Shown piece by piece: positions 17,663-26,494 of a stretch of DNA of 64,000 bases. Made by a program: the position numbers and the translations under genes. Under the pieces are notes generated by a model. That model saw nothing but the letters and a program-made list of their open reading frames with translations, made no database searches and was not told the origin of the DNA. Source of the DNA: Blattabacterium sp. (Blaberus giganteus) (GTDB taxonomy: Bacteria > Bacteroidota > Bacteroidia > Flavobacteriales > Blattabacteriaceae); contig NC_017924.1 of assembly GCF_000262715.1 (NCBI RefSeq), positions 62,001-126,000 of the forward strand, read 5' to 3'. Each line of letters opens with the position of its first letter. Within the stretch, counting starts at the first letter, position 1.

Positions 17663-19411
17663 CTAATTAATAAGAATATTTCCTTTAGGATATCTGTAAT
17701 AATGATGAGAACCAATTTTATTTTTTCTTAAAAAACCGATCATGATATTAAAAACACCTATTCTTCCTAATAACATCAAAAGTATTAAAACTAATTTACT
17801 TCCGTTTGATAAATTAGAAGTAATGCCTAAAGATAATCCTACTGTAGAAAAAGCAGAAAAAACTTCAAAAGAAATAGATAAAATATCTTCTTTTGGATCT
17901 AAAAAAATTATGATTAAAATACTTATATATATAACTATTATGGATAACATGATAATAGAAAAAGATAATCGAATAGATTCCGAAGATATTTCTTTTTTTT
18001 GTATTTCTAATCTATTTTTTCCTCTAGCCAATGAAATAATATTTATTAATGCTAATGCGAAAGTACTTGTTTTAATTCCTCCACCAGTAGACGCTGGAGA
18101 AGCACCTATCCACATCAAAAAAATAGTAAACAAAATAGTAATTGGGGTTAAAGAATTAATGTTTAATACATGAAACCCCGCTGTTCTAGATGTAGCTGAA
18201 GAAAAAAACGAAGCTATCCATTTTCCATGAAAAGAAGAATGTTCTGAAAGAGAAAAATGATATTCACTTATATAATAAAAAATAGTTCCAAAAAAAAGTA
18301 AAAAAAAAGTAGTATAAATAACAACTTTTGTATTTAAAGTTACTACATGTGCAGGACGCCTAAGATCTTCATCTTTAAAAATTTTTAAAAAATATTTTTT
18401 TACAGTTAACCACATATATGTAAAAAAATTGAATAAAATATTAAAACCTATACCACCCAATATTAGTAAAAAAGCAATAATGATATGTAATAAATAATTA
18501 AATCTCACAGATTCGGAATACAAGCCTTGGCTTAAGGTAGAGAATCCACTATTACAAAATGCGGAGATAGAATGAAAAATAGAAAAAAATAAAATACTAT
18601 CACATTCTATTATGTGTTTTTCTTTAATAGAAAAATAAATTAATAAAGCACCTATAAATTCTACTGTTAAAGTGAACATGACTACTTTTACAGCTAAACT
18701 AAGAACATTACTTGTTGTTTTTGTATTTAAAAAATTGCTAACAAAAATAGCTTCCTTAAAAGAAAATCCATCTCTAAAAAAATAACTAAAAAAAGAAGTT
18801 ATAGTTAAAATCCCAAGTCCTCCTAATTCTATTAATATAAGTATAAAGATTTTTCCTAAATATGTAAAATCTTTAGCTGTATCTAAAACTACTAATCCTG
18901 TCACACATACAGCACTAGTAGAAGTAAATAAAGCGTCTATAAATGATATTTTTCTTACTGTAGATGCAGGAAGCATTAATAAAGAAGATCCTAAAAAGGA
19001 TAAAAAAACAAAACTTGCAACAAATATGAAAGCAGGATTATGAATTTTAACGTATACGATCATTCGCATAAAATAAGTTGCACGAATTAACACATATAGA
19101 ATCAAACTAATAAGTGTAGATATTTTTATATCTGCAGTTATTTTTATGTTATGAAATAAAATTTTTACAAAAGAAAAAATAAGAGAAAGCAACAATATAA
19201 AGAATGATAAAAAAATCATGGATCTATAACCTTTTTCAAGGTTTTTATCAAAAAGAATGAAAAAGTGTAAAGAACTTATTATTAATACAATTCCTAAAAG
19301 AATTTCTACATTAAAAAATATGAATGGATTCCATCCTAAAGATAGAATTATATAAATAAATATAATTGGAGTAGACATATCCAAAAAATTTCGTAATCTA
19401 ATTTGGATCAT
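17663..19411 (-). CDS. trkH: Potassium transporter TrkH/KtrB
   Basis: Ion-conducting membrane subunit of the Trk/Ktr system. Selectivity-filter-type loops are visible: TSTSAVCVTGLVVLD, SAFCNSGFSTLSQG, TSRTAGFHVLN and SAFSTVGLSLG, each with the conserved glycine. About four additional hydrophobic segments precede the first pore repeat, giving 582 residues, a size I recall for Bacteroidota members. The conserved GASPASTGGGIKTST stretch precedes the last repeat. It is followed by trkA. Its ATG overlaps the stop of a possible 36-codon ORF by four bases. Confidence 0.93.
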   Translation of the reverse strand: MIQIRLRNFLDMSTPIIFIYIILSLGWNPFIFFNVEILLGIVLIISSLHFFILFDKNLEKGYRSMIFLSFFILLLSLIFSFVKILFHNIKITADIKISTLISLILYVLIRATYFMRMIVYVKIHNPAFIFVASFVFLSFLGSSLLMLPASTVRKISFIDALFTSTSAVCVTGLVVLDTAKDFTYLGKIFILILIELGGLGILTITSFFSYFFRDGFSFKEAIFVSNFLNTKTTSNVLSLAVKVVMFTLTVEFIGALLIYFSIKEKHIIECDSILFFSIFHSISAFCNSGFSTLSQGLYSESVRFNYLLHIIIAFLLILGGIGFNILFNFFTYMWLTVKKYFLKIFKDEDLRRPAHVVTLNTKVVIYTTFFLLFFGTIFYYISEYHFSLSEHSSFHGKWIASFFSSATSRTAGFHVLNINSLTPITILFTIFLMWIGASPASTGGGIKTSTFALALINIISLARGKNRLEIQKKEISSESIRLSFSIIMLSIIVIYISILIIIFLDPKEDILSISFEVFSAFSTVGLSLGITSNLSNGSKLVLILLMLLGRIGVFNIMIGFLRKNKIGSHHYYRYPKGNILIN

Positions 19412-19518
19412 GATTTTTTTTGATAATATTCTCCTTTTTTTTTGAAAAATTTATTATAAAATAATGTTAACCAATGTAAATAAATTACGGTAAAATAAAT
19501 AATTATATTTTGAATCAC
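19408..19518 (-). CDS. Possible 36-residue membrane protein upstream of trkH
   Basis: Short ORF with a GTG start (19516-19518). It encodes a hydrophobic segment (start MIQNIIIYFTVIYLHWL) followed by a strongly basic tail (KFFKKKGEYYQKKS). Its TGA overlaps the trkH ATG as ATGA, the arrangement this chromosome uses for coupled genes. The layout of one helix plus a lysine tail is reminiscent of small FeoB-associated membrane proteins, but the cysteine-rich end is lacking. It could be a small transporter partner, a vestige, or chance. I do not assign a function. Confidence 0.35.
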   Translation of the reverse strand: MIQNIIIYFTVIYLHWLTLFYNKFFKKKGEYYQKKS

Positions 19519-19613
19519 TGCATGTCCTTTTATTTTATAGAACTTATGTATAAAATTTTTGAAAAAAAATTTAGTTTATTGATCAAAACTATTTTATTAA
19601 TTATGTCCGTATG

Positions 19614-20270
19614 TTATAAATAAAAAGGAATAAATCTTTCAATATTATTAAATTTTTTCTTACGAAATTCTTTATAAGAAATGAGAGACATATCTATCGC
19701 AGATGGATTTTTATATAAAAATCTATTTTTTACGACATAAAAAAAAATTTTTTTATCTATATCTATAGAAGAGAGAATATTTCCTATTATAAAATATATT
19801 TTTTTGTATTTCGAGAATAAAGATTTAAAAAAATTGTCATTTAATTTTATAATTTGAATAGGATTCAATTTTTCTTTTGATTCATTAAATACTGAAGTGT
19901 AGAAAAAATTAGATTTTGCATGTATCATAGAAATTAAAACTCCTTTTTTTATATTTATTTTATAACTCATTATAGTCAATGTATCTATAGACAATAAAGG
20001 AATATCTAAAGCATAACATAATCCTCTTGCAGTCGATGCTCCTATTCTCAATGAAGTGTAGGATCCTGGCCCTTTGCTCACACAAATTGATTTTAAATCT
20101 TTAATATGAATTCCAGAAATTTTTATTGCATATTCTATAAATGTATGTAATTTTTTTGAATGAAAATATTCTTTCGAACATTCTTCTACAGAAGTTAAAC
20201 AGACTCCATTTTTAGCAATAGAGACTGAGCAATTTTTGGTAGAAGTTTCTAAATTTAAAATTAAAGACAT
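19614..20270 (-). CDS. tsaB: tRNA threonylcarbamoyladenosine biosynthesis protein TsaB
   Basis: Partner of TsaD/TsaE in making the universal t6A37 modification of ANN-decoding tRNAs. The ASKHA-fold start MSLILNLETSTKNCSVSIAK, the glycine-rich SKGPGSYTSLRIGAS and GLCYALDIPLLSIDTL are diagnostic of TsaB. Length 218 is normal. The 202-base spacer between it and trkH holds only the possible small ORF; otherwise I see nothing there. It stands divergent from nadE across 50 bases. Confidence 0.93.
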   Translation of the reverse strand: MSLILNLETSTKNCSVSIAKNGVCLTSVEECSKEYFHSKKLHTFIEYAIKISGIHIKDLKSICVSKGPGSYTSLRIGASTARGLCYALDIPLLSIDTLTIMSYKINIKKGVLISMIHAKSNFFYTSVFNESKEKLNPIQIIKLNDNFFKSLFSKYKKIYFIIGNILSSIDIDKKIFFYVVKNRFLYKNPSAIDMSLISYKEFRKKKFNNIERFIPFYL

Positions 20271-20320
20271 GTTATATTAAATTTTTAAATTTTAAAATTA
20301 ATGCATTCAAAAAAAATAAA

Positions 20321-21115
20321 ATGATAAAAACAGAAAAAGTAATTAAATATATTGTATCCTGGTTAAAAGAATATATTCAAAAATCTAAATCTAATGGTTT
20401 TATTATTGGAATATCTGGGGGAATAGATTCTTCAGTTACATCTTTTTTGGCAGCTATGACAAGATACCCTACTATTATATTAGAAATGCCTATTTTTGAT
20501 AAAAAGAAAAATTTTTTGCCCATAAAACATGCAAAATTTTTAAAAAAAAAATTTTCAAACGTTTATTATTTAGAGAAAGATTTATCTTCTCTATTTAAAA
20601 TATTTTGTCATATAACAAATGAAAATGATTTTGAAGATTCAAAACGATCTTTAGCGTTAGCTAATGTAAAATCTAGGATTCGTATGTTAACTTTATATTA
20701 TTATGCGAATGGAAAAAATTATCTTGTTGTTGGAACTGGAAATAAAGTAGAAGATTTTGGTGTAGGTTTTTTTACAAAATATGGAGATGGAGGCGTGGAT
20801 TTACATCCTATCGCTGATCTGACTAAAAGTGAAATCCGTTCTTTAGCTAAAAAATTAAATATTATTGATGAAATTCAAAAAGCAAAGCCTACGGATGGAC
20901 TTTGGGAAGATAATAGATCGGATGAAGATCAGTTAGGAGCAACTTATGAAGAGTTAGAATGGGCCATGAAAATGGAGATTATGAAAAAAGAAGATTATAT
21001 ATTTTCTGAAATAGAATATAAAATTTTAAAAAAATATCAGATTTTACATCATAAAAATAGACATAAAATGATTTCTATCCCTATATGCAAAGTCCCTGAT
21101 GATATCAAAAAATGA
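20321..21115 (+). CDS. nadE: NH3-dependent NAD+ synthetase
   Basis: Last step of NAD synthesis: amidation of nicotinate adenine dinucleotide. The N-type ATP pyrophosphatase P-loop SGGIDSS is at residues 32-38. Other family blocks are SLALANVKSRIRMLTLYYYAN, VVGTGNKVEDFGVGFFTKYGDGGVDL and the substrate loop KAKPTDGLWEDNRSDEDQLG. No glutaminase (nitrilase) domain is attached, so ammonia is the nitrogen source. Length 264 is normal. It is separated from folE by 74 bases with its own promoter box, so folE need not depend on it. Confidence 0.95.
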   Translation: MIKTEKVIKYIVSWLKEYIQKSKSNGFIIGISGGIDSSVTSFLAAMTRYPTIILEMPIFDKKKNFLPIKHAKFLKKKFSNVYYLEKDLSSLFKIFCHITNENDFEDSKRSLALANVKSRIRMLTLYYYANGKNYLVVGTGNKVEDFGVGFFTKYGDGGVDLHPIADLTKSEIRSLAKKLNIIDEIQKAKPTDGLWEDNRSDEDQLGATYEELEWAMKMEIMKKEDYIFSEIEYKILKKYQILHHKNRHKMISIPICKVPDDIKK

Positions 21116-21154
21116 AAATTCCGTTATATTTTTAATCATACAGAATCGTTTTTG

Positions 21155-21162
21155 TAACTTTG
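21155..21162 (+). promoter_or_regulatory. Possible -7 promoter box for folE-cysS
   Basis: TAACTTTG, an exact match to the Bacteroidota TAnnTTTG box, 27 bases before the folE start. No convincing -33 TTG lies at the usual spacing. Confidence 0.4.
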
Positions 21163-21189
21163 TTTTTCATGATGGATTAAGTTAATTCT

Positions 21190-21864
21190 ATGATAGAAGA
21201 GAAAAAAATTTTAAAAAAAGAAAAATCTAATTCGATTTTAAATCGATCAATCAGTCCGGATCCTATTTTACATAAGGATGTTTATTTTATGAGTGATGAA
21301 GAGAAAATTGAAAAAATAAAAAAACATTTTTTTCAAATTATGAAAATTTTAGGTTTAAATATGAATGATGATAGTTTACAAAGAACACCTAAACGAGTAG
21401 CAAAGATGTTTATAAAAGAAATATTCAGTGGACTAAATCCTAAAAATTTGCCGAATTTTTCCATTTTTGAAAATAAATATAAATACAAACAAATGTTAAT
21501 AGAAAAAAATATCACAGTTTATTCTACTTGTGAACATCATTTTCTTCCTATTGTAGGAAAAGCTCATGTAGGTTATATTTCAAATGGAAAAGTTGTAGGT
21601 CTTTCTAAAATTAATAGAATTGTAAATTTTTACGCAAAAAGACCACAAGTACAAGAACGTTTAACAATACAAATTGTTCAGTATTTACGAAAAATGTTAG
21701 AGACACAAGATGTAGCTTGTGTTATAGAGGCAAAACATTTATGCGTGAATTCTCGTGGAATCAGAGATATAGATAGTAGTACCATTACTACTGAGTTAAT
21801 AGGATCCTTTAAAAATAATTCAGAAATAAGAGAGGAATTTTTACATCATATTGGAATTTCTTAA
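21190..21864 (+). CDS. folE: GTP cyclohydrolase I
   Basis: First enzyme of folate synthesis: GTP to dihydroneopterin triphosphate. Zinc and catalytic residues are present: the CEHHF block (STCEHHFLPIVGKAHVGYI), then RPQVQERLTIQI and the second zinc cysteine in EAKHLCVNSRGIRD. The C-terminal SSTITTELIG also matches. The first 35 or so residues are a charged extension before the conserved core, which does occur in the family. The gene is nine bases before cysS and likely cotranscribed with it. Confidence 0.95.
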   Translation: MIEEKKILKKEKSNSILNRSISPDPILHKDVYFMSDEEKIEKIKKHFFQIMKILGLNMNDDSLQRTPKRVAKMFIKEIFSGLNPKNLPNFSIFENKYKYKQMLIEKNITVYSTCEHHFLPIVGKAHVGYISNGKVVGLSKINRIVNFYAKRPQVQERLTIQIVQYLRKMLETQDVACVIEAKHLCVNSRGIRDIDSSTITTELIGSFKNNSEIREEFLHHIGIS

Positions 21865-21873
21865 ATGTAAGAA

Positions 21874-23367
21874 ATGGAGGAAAAAAATTATCAACAAAAA
21901 AACCGAAATTATCTAAAAATATACAATTCTTTAACAGGAAAAAAAGAATTTTTTCATCCTATTTATAAAGAATCTGTTGGAATTTATGTATGTGGTCCCA
22001 CAGTTTACAATCATTTACATTTAGGAAATTGCAGAACTTTTATATCATTTGATATTGTTTTTCGTTATTTAAAACATTTGGGATATAAAGTTCGTTATGT
22101 AAGAAATATTACTGATGTAGGCCATTTGGAAAATGAATATAATGATCTAGAAGATAAAATTTCTAAAAGATCTCGCATAGAAGGTCTTGAACCTATGGAA
22201 ATTGTTCAAAAATATACTCTTTCTTTTCACAATTTATTAAATGTTTTAAATGTACTACCTCCAAGTATAGAACCTACAGCTACAGGTCATATTGTGGAAC
22301 AAATAGAGATGATTCAAAAGTTAATTAAAAAAAAATTAGCATACGAAATAAATGGGTCTGTGTATTTCGATTTAAAAAAATATAAAGAATTATATCCTTA
22401 TGGTATTATTAGTAAAAATAATATGGATAAACTTTTTCATAAAAAATTAAAATTTTCAGAAGAAAAACGTGGATTTCATGATTTTTCTCTTTGGAAGAAA
22501 GCACCTTATAATCATATTATGAATTGGAATTCCCCATGGGGAAAAGGATTTCCTGGTTGGCATATAGAATGCACAACTATGAGTACAAAATATTTAGGAG
22601 AAACTTTTGATATTCATGGTGGAGGAATCGATTTAAAGTTTCCTCATCATGAATGTGAATTAGCTCAAGCTATAGGAATTTATAATAAAGGTTCTTTTGC
22701 ACATTATTGGATGCATGCAAATTTGTTTACTTTAAATGGAAAAAAAATGAGCAAATCTACAGGAAATTTTATGGAATTAAAAGATATAATTCATAATAAA
22801 GAAATTTGCAAAAAAACTTTTTTTCCTAGTATTTTTAGATTTTATATTTTACAATCTCATTATAGAAATGTTATGGATTTTTCCAGTAAAGGACTTACAG
22901 ATGCTGAAAAAGGATTACATCGCATAATGCAATCTATAGAAATATTAAAAAATTTTGAACCTAAAACTAAAAATAATATAAGTAGTCATAACATATGTCA
23001 TTGGATAAATATTTGTTATCAAGCTATTAATGATGATTTTAATATTCCTTTATTGATTACTTATTTATTTAAAGCTGTCCATATTATTAATACTTCCCTT
23101 CACAATATAGATATATATCATGTCGATTTATTAAAAAAATATATGACTTATTTTGTTTTCGATATTTTAGGAATTCAAAAAATCAATCATCACAAAGAAA
23201 ACTCTAAAAAATTAAAAATACTTATTGAAAGATTAATCAAACTTCGTTCAGAAGAACGAAAACAAAAAAATTGGATTATTTCAGATAAAATTCGGAAAGA
23301 ATTGTCTTACATTGGTGTTTCATTACATGATAAAAATTATTGTGATGATAATGATTTTAAAGCTTGA
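21874..23367 (+). CDS. cysS: Cysteinyl-tRNA synthetase
   Basis: Class I aminoacyl-tRNA synthetase charging tRNA-Cys. Signature elements: the HIGH-type motif HLHLGN in GPTVYNHLHLGNCRTF, the zinc ligands CGPTVYN, WHIECTTM and HHECE, and the KMSKS loop GKKMSKSTGN. The C-terminal DALR-like anticodon region is present and the length (497) is normal. The final 31 bases overlap the 3' end of the convergent metB-like gene, so both genes run through each other's ends. Confidence 0.96.
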   Translation: MEEKNYQQKNRNYLKIYNSLTGKKEFFHPIYKESVGIYVCGPTVYNHLHLGNCRTFISFDIVFRYLKHLGYKVRYVRNITDVGHLENEYNDLEDKISKRSRIEGLEPMEIVQKYTLSFHNLLNVLNVLPPSIEPTATGHIVEQIEMIQKLIKKKLAYEINGSVYFDLKKYKELYPYGIISKNNMDKLFHKKLKFSEEKRGFHDFSLWKKAPYNHIMNWNSPWGKGFPGWHIECTTMSTKYLGETFDIHGGGIDLKFPHHECELAQAIGIYNKGSFAHYWMHANLFTLNGKKMSKSTGNFMELKDIIHNKEICKKTFFPSIFRFYILQSHYRNVMDFSSKGLTDAEKGLHRIMQSIEILKNFEPKTKNNISSHNICHWINICYQAINDDFNIPLLITYLFKAVHIINTSLHNIDIYHVDLLKKYMTYFVFDILGIQKINHHKENSKKLKILIERLIKLRSEERKQKNWIISDKIRKELSYIGVSLHDKNYCDDNDFKA

Positions 23368-24500
23368 TCAATATCTTTTATAAGATCTTCCACATTTTCT
23401 ATTCCAATAGATAAACGAATCAGAGAGTTTTGTATTCCTGCATTTATTCTTACTTCTGTAGGAGTGGATTTGTGAGTCATTGTTGCTGGATGACAAATTA
23501 AACTTTTTGTTCCTCCCAAACTTTCCGCTAATTTAAATATTTTAGTAGAAGTAACAACTTTTTTTGCTGATTCTATTGTATTCTTTTTAAGACTAAAAGA
23601 AACTATTCCTCCAAAATATCTTTGTTGTTTTACAGCAATAAAATGATTTTTATGATTAGATAAGCCAGGATAAAAAACTTGGTCTATTTCTGAATTTCTT
23701 TTTTTGTTTAAAAAAGAAGCAATTTGAAATGCATTTTGAGATTGTTTTTTAATACGTAAATATAACGTTTGGCTTCCTCTTATAGTTAACCAAGAATCGA
23801 TAGGAGATAAAACTCCTCCCGTTGCATTTTGAATATACTTTAATTTTTCATATAAATCTGTATTTTTTACTGTAATTAATCCAGCTAATACATCTGAATG
23901 TCCTGCTAAATATTTTGTTGCACTATGAACTACTATATCTGATCCTAATTTTAAAGGATTTTGAATGACAGGAGAAGCAAAGGTATTATCCACAACTACT
24001 AAAATATCTGAATTTTTCTTTTTGGATTCTTTACTAATATATTCTATATCAGATACTTTCAATGTGGGGTTGGTTGGAGATTCTAACCAAACTAATTTTG
24101 TTTTATTAGAAATAGTAGAAATAGTTTTTTTTGCATCCGTTGTATCCACAAATTTAGTATTAATACCTAACTTTTTATACAAATTTAACAAACGAAATGT
24201 TCCTCCATAAATATCATCTACGGCTACTATTTCACTTCCACTTTCTAACAATTTTAATATTGCATCTACGGATGCAAGACCCGAAGAAAATGCTAAACTA
24301 GCATAACCATATTCTAAATGAGTTATTAGATCTTCAAGTATTTTTCTTGTAGGATTATTTGTTCTAGTGTAATCAAATCCTTTATGTACACCGGGGGCTT
24401 CTTGTACGTAAGTTGAAGTTTGATAGATTGGTGTAGAGATTGCTCCTGTAAGAGGATCAGATAAAATGTTTTGAATAAGCTTTGTTTCTTCCTTCATCAT
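23337..24500 (-). CDS. metB: Cystathionine gamma-synthase/lyase-type PLP enzyme
   Basis: Cys/Met metabolism PLP-dependent enzyme (fold type I), 387 residues. The lysine that binds PLP is in VVHSATKYLAGHSDV; YTRTNNPTRKILE and ESPTNPTLKVSDI are typical of the family, and TMTHKSTPTEVR lies near the C terminus. Sequence alone does not separate cystathionine gamma-synthase from gamma-lyase or O-acetylhomoserine sulfhydrylase. I use metB because a biosynthetic sulphur-amino-acid role fits a nutritional symbiont, but this is inference. The start is either of two adjacent ATGs. The gene overlaps cysS tail to tail. Confidence 0.88.
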   Translation of the reverse strand: MMKEETKLIQNILSDPLTGAISTPIYQTSTYVQEAPGVHKGFDYTRTNNPTRKILEDLITHLEYGYASLAFSSGLASVDAILKLLESGSEIVAVDDIYGGTFRLLNLYKKLGINTKFVDTTDAKKTISTISNKTKLVWLESPTNPTLKVSDIEYISKESKKKNSDILVVVDNTFASPVIQNPLKLGSDIVVHSATKYLAGHSDVLAGLITVKNTDLYEKLKYIQNATGGVLSPIDSWLTIRGSQTLYLRIKKQSQNAFQIASFLNKKRNSEIDQVFYPGLSNHKNHFIAVKQQRYFGGIVSFSLKKNTIESAKKVVTSTKIFKLAESLGGTKSLICHPATMTHKSTPTEVRINAGIQNSLIRLSIGIENVEDLIKDIDQALKSLSSQ

Positions 24501-24598
24501 GTGATACGTTATAATAAATTGATGTAAAATTCAATAATTCTAATTCTATTGCAAATGTACTAAAAATGAAAATACAATTTTTATAAAAATTTTTTTTT

Positions 24599-24664
24599 AA
24601 AAAAATATAAATTTGTTTCCTATTTTTTTTTAAAAAAATATAAATTTGTTTCCTATTTTTTTTT
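24599..24664 (+). repeat. Perfect 33-bp tandem duplication carrying the atp promoter box
   Basis: Two identical 33-base units (24599-24631 and 24632-24664) sit directly before atpB. Each unit is A7, then TATAAATTTGTTTCCTA, then T9; another T9 precedes the first copy. Each contains an exact TAnnTTTG box, TAAATTTG at 24608-24615 and 24641-24648. The second box lies 20 bases before the atpB ATG. The spacer therefore holds two potential start sites for the ATP synthase operon. Confidence 0.85.
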
Positions 24665-24668
24665 AAAA

Positions 24669-25736
24669 ATGATTTCAAGAAAAACAATATGTTCTTTGTT
24701 CTTTTTTTTATTTTTGTTCGTTGAATCTGTTGAATCTTCTAATGATAAAAATCATGATGTAATAAAGAAAAAAGATAAAGTGGATGTAGCTAGTACTATT
24801 TTTAATCATATAAGTGATTCTCATGAATGGCATATTCTTGGAAATCGAAATTATGGAGTTATTCTTTATTTACCAATTATTTTATGGAATAATGGATTAG
24901 AAATTTTCTCTTCCTACAAATTTTCGTATGGAAATGTAGTGAAGGGTAAATATGGATATTATAAAATGTTTAGAGGAATAATATACAAAACAAATAGTGT
25001 TGGTTCATTCTATATAAATTCGAAAGGAATTCCAAAAAATGATAAACCTTGGGATTTTTCTATTACAAAAAATGTGATATCTATTTTAATTTCTTCTTTT
25101 TTGTTATTGTATTTTTTCATACGAATGAAATATAGTTATCAAAATCATCAAAATAAATGGAGTTTAGGTATTCTTTTAGAATTTTTAATTTTATTTGTAA
25201 GGGATGAGATTGCAATTCCTTATATAGGAGATAAAAAATATAAAACTTTTCTTCCTTTTTTGTTAACATCTTTTTTTTTCATACTAGCTAATAATTTAAT
25301 AGGGATGATTCCAGGATTTCCAAATGTAACAGGAAACATAAATATGACATTAGGATTAGCTTTGATAACATTTATTGTTACCAATATAAATGCAAATGTG
25401 AGTTATTGGAAACATATTTTTTGGATGCCAGGAGTTCCAATAGGGATTAAATTAATATTAGCTCCTATCGAATTCATAGGAATTTTTATTCGTCCATTAA
25501 CTTTATGTATCAGATTGTTTGCTAATATGACTGCTGGGCACATAATTATTTTAAGTTTTATTTGCCTAATTTTTATTTTTAATAATTTTCTTATAACTGG
25601 TTTTTCCATAATTTTCGGTTTTTTTATTTCTATGTTAGAAATTATGGTTTCTTTTTTACAAGCTTTTATTTTTACAACTTTATCTGCCTTACTTATAGGA
25701 ACATCTGTTAAAAATTATGATAATGAAACACGTTAA
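24669..25736 (+). CDS. atpB: ATP synthase Fo subunit a
   Basis: Membrane half-channel subunit of ATP synthase. The essential arginine is in LCIRLFANMTAGHII, and PNVTGNINMTLGLAL and the C-terminal LQAFIFTTLSALLIG match subunit a. The protein is 355 residues, with an N-terminal signal-like segment and a long periplasmic extension before the first core helix (about 130), which is typical of Bacteroidota. It begins the atpBEFHAG operon. The start was chosen as the ATG just after the duplicated promoter. Confidence 0.95.
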   Translation: MISRKTICSLFFFLFLFVESVESSNDKNHDVIKKKDKVDVASTIFNHISDSHEWHILGNRNYGVILYLPIILWNNGLEIFSSYKFSYGNVVKGKYGYYKMFRGIIYKTNSVGSFYINSKGIPKNDKPWDFSITKNVISILISSFLLLYFFIRMKYSYQNHQNKWSLGILLEFLILFVRDEIAIPYIGDKKYKTFLPFLLTSFFFILANNLIGMIPGFPNVTGNINMTLGLALITFIVTNINANVSYWKHIFWMPGVPIGIKLILAPIEFIGIFIRPLTLCIRLFANMTAGHIIILSFICLIFIFNNFLITGFSIIFGFFISMLEIMVSFLQAFIFTTLSALLIGTSVKNYDNETR

Positions 25737-25748
25737 ATAAAAATAAAT

Positions 25749-25976
25749 ATGGATATAGATTTAACTTATTCAGGGTTGGCCGCTTTAGGATCTGGTCTTG
25801 CCGTAATAGGTGCTGGATTAGGAATTGGAAAAATTGGAAGTTCTGCAATGGATGCGATAGCGAGACAACCTGAAGCTTCGAATAAAATACAAAATGCTAT
25901 GATTATAGCATCTGCATTGATCGAAGGAGCTGCATTATTTGGAATTGTCACTACATTGTTAGCTGTATTTAAATAA
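25749..25976 (+). CDS. atpE: ATP synthase Fo subunit c
   Basis: Proteolipid of the rotor ring, 75 residues with two membrane helices. The glycine zipper GSGLAVIGAGLGIGKIG is in helix one, the polar loop is ARQPEA, and the proton-carrying glutamate is E59 in LIEGAALFG. A longer N terminus than in E. coli is not evident. It lies 12 bases after atpB and five before atpF. The antisense ORF covering it is a shadow. Confidence 0.96.
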   Translation: MDIDLTYSGLAALGSGLAVIGAGLGIGKIGSSAMDAIARQPEASNKIQNAMIIASALIEGAALFGIVTTLLAVFK

Positions 25977-25981
25977 TAATA

Positions 25982-26488
25982 ATGCCAATGGATTTAATAA
26001 CTCCTTCTATTGGACTATTTTTTTGGCACATAATAATATTTATAATACTCATGTTTTTTCTTTCAAAATTTGCTTGGAAGCCAATAATGAATTTTATTGA
26101 TCAAAGAGAAGAAAAAATTAAAATATCTCTTGAAAAAGCTGATCAAATGAAAGAAAAACTGAAATATGTAGAAGATCAAAAAAATAAAATTTTAAAGGAA
26201 ACTCGTATAAAAAGAGATATGATTTTGAAAGAAGCTATTCAAATTAGAGAAAAAATAAAATTGAAAGCAAAAGAAGAAGGAATGATCGAAAAAAGAAAAA
26301 TAATAGAAGAAACAAAAAAAAATATTCAAGTAGAAAAAGAAGTTGCTATTCATAAATTAAAGAATAAAATAGGAAAAATTTCTATTCAAATAGCTGAAAA
26401 AATATTAAAAAAAGAGTTAAATCAAAATCAAGATAAGTTCTTTATAAAAGAATTAGTAGATATGAATTGTACTAATTTTAATAAATAA
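25982..26488 (+). CDS. atpF: ATP synthase Fo subunit b
   Basis: Peripheral stalk subunit, 168 residues. One N-terminal membrane helix (about 8-27, IGLFFWHIIIFIILMFFLSKF) is followed by the motif AWKPIMNFIDQREEKI and a long charged coiled coil rich in K and E. This pattern and position between atpE and atpH identify it. Length is normal for Bacteroidota. It is a dimer in the family, and no second b-type gene is seen here. Confidence 0.94.
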   Translation: MPMDLITPSIGLFFWHIIIFIILMFFLSKFAWKPIMNFIDQREEKIKISLEKADQMKEKLKYVEDQKNKILKETRIKRDMILKEAIQIREKIKLKAKEEGMIEKRKIIEETKKNIQVEKEVAIHKLKNKIGKISIQIAEKILKKELNQNQDKFFIKELVDMNCTNFNK

Positions 26489-26494
26489 ATAAAA

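Noticed and set aside
17742..18173. 143-codon ORF opposite trkH
   Set aside because: Longest antisense ORF, but it mirrors the conserved C-terminal pore region; Lys/Ile/Asp composition follows from the complement of membrane codons.
19431..19437. AAAGGAG as a Shine-Dalgarno site for trkH
   Set aside because: It lies about 19 bases from the ATG, too far, and falls inside the possible small ORF; the phylum makes little use of such sites.
24599..24664. CRISPR-like direct repeats
   Set aside because: The two units are directly adjacent with no spacer between them, and no cas gene is present; it is a tandem duplication.
24457..24687. Minus-strand 76-codon ORF with two identical internal repeats
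   Set aside because: The repeat is only the 33-bp promoter duplication read in an open frame (33 is a multiple of three). The ORF overlaps the start of the metB-like gene and of atpB and is low-complexity KN-rich sequence.
25766..25951. Antisense ORF inside atpE
   Set aside because: Complete shadow of a strongly conserved gene; composition (alanine/proline-rich) is imposed by the atpE codons.
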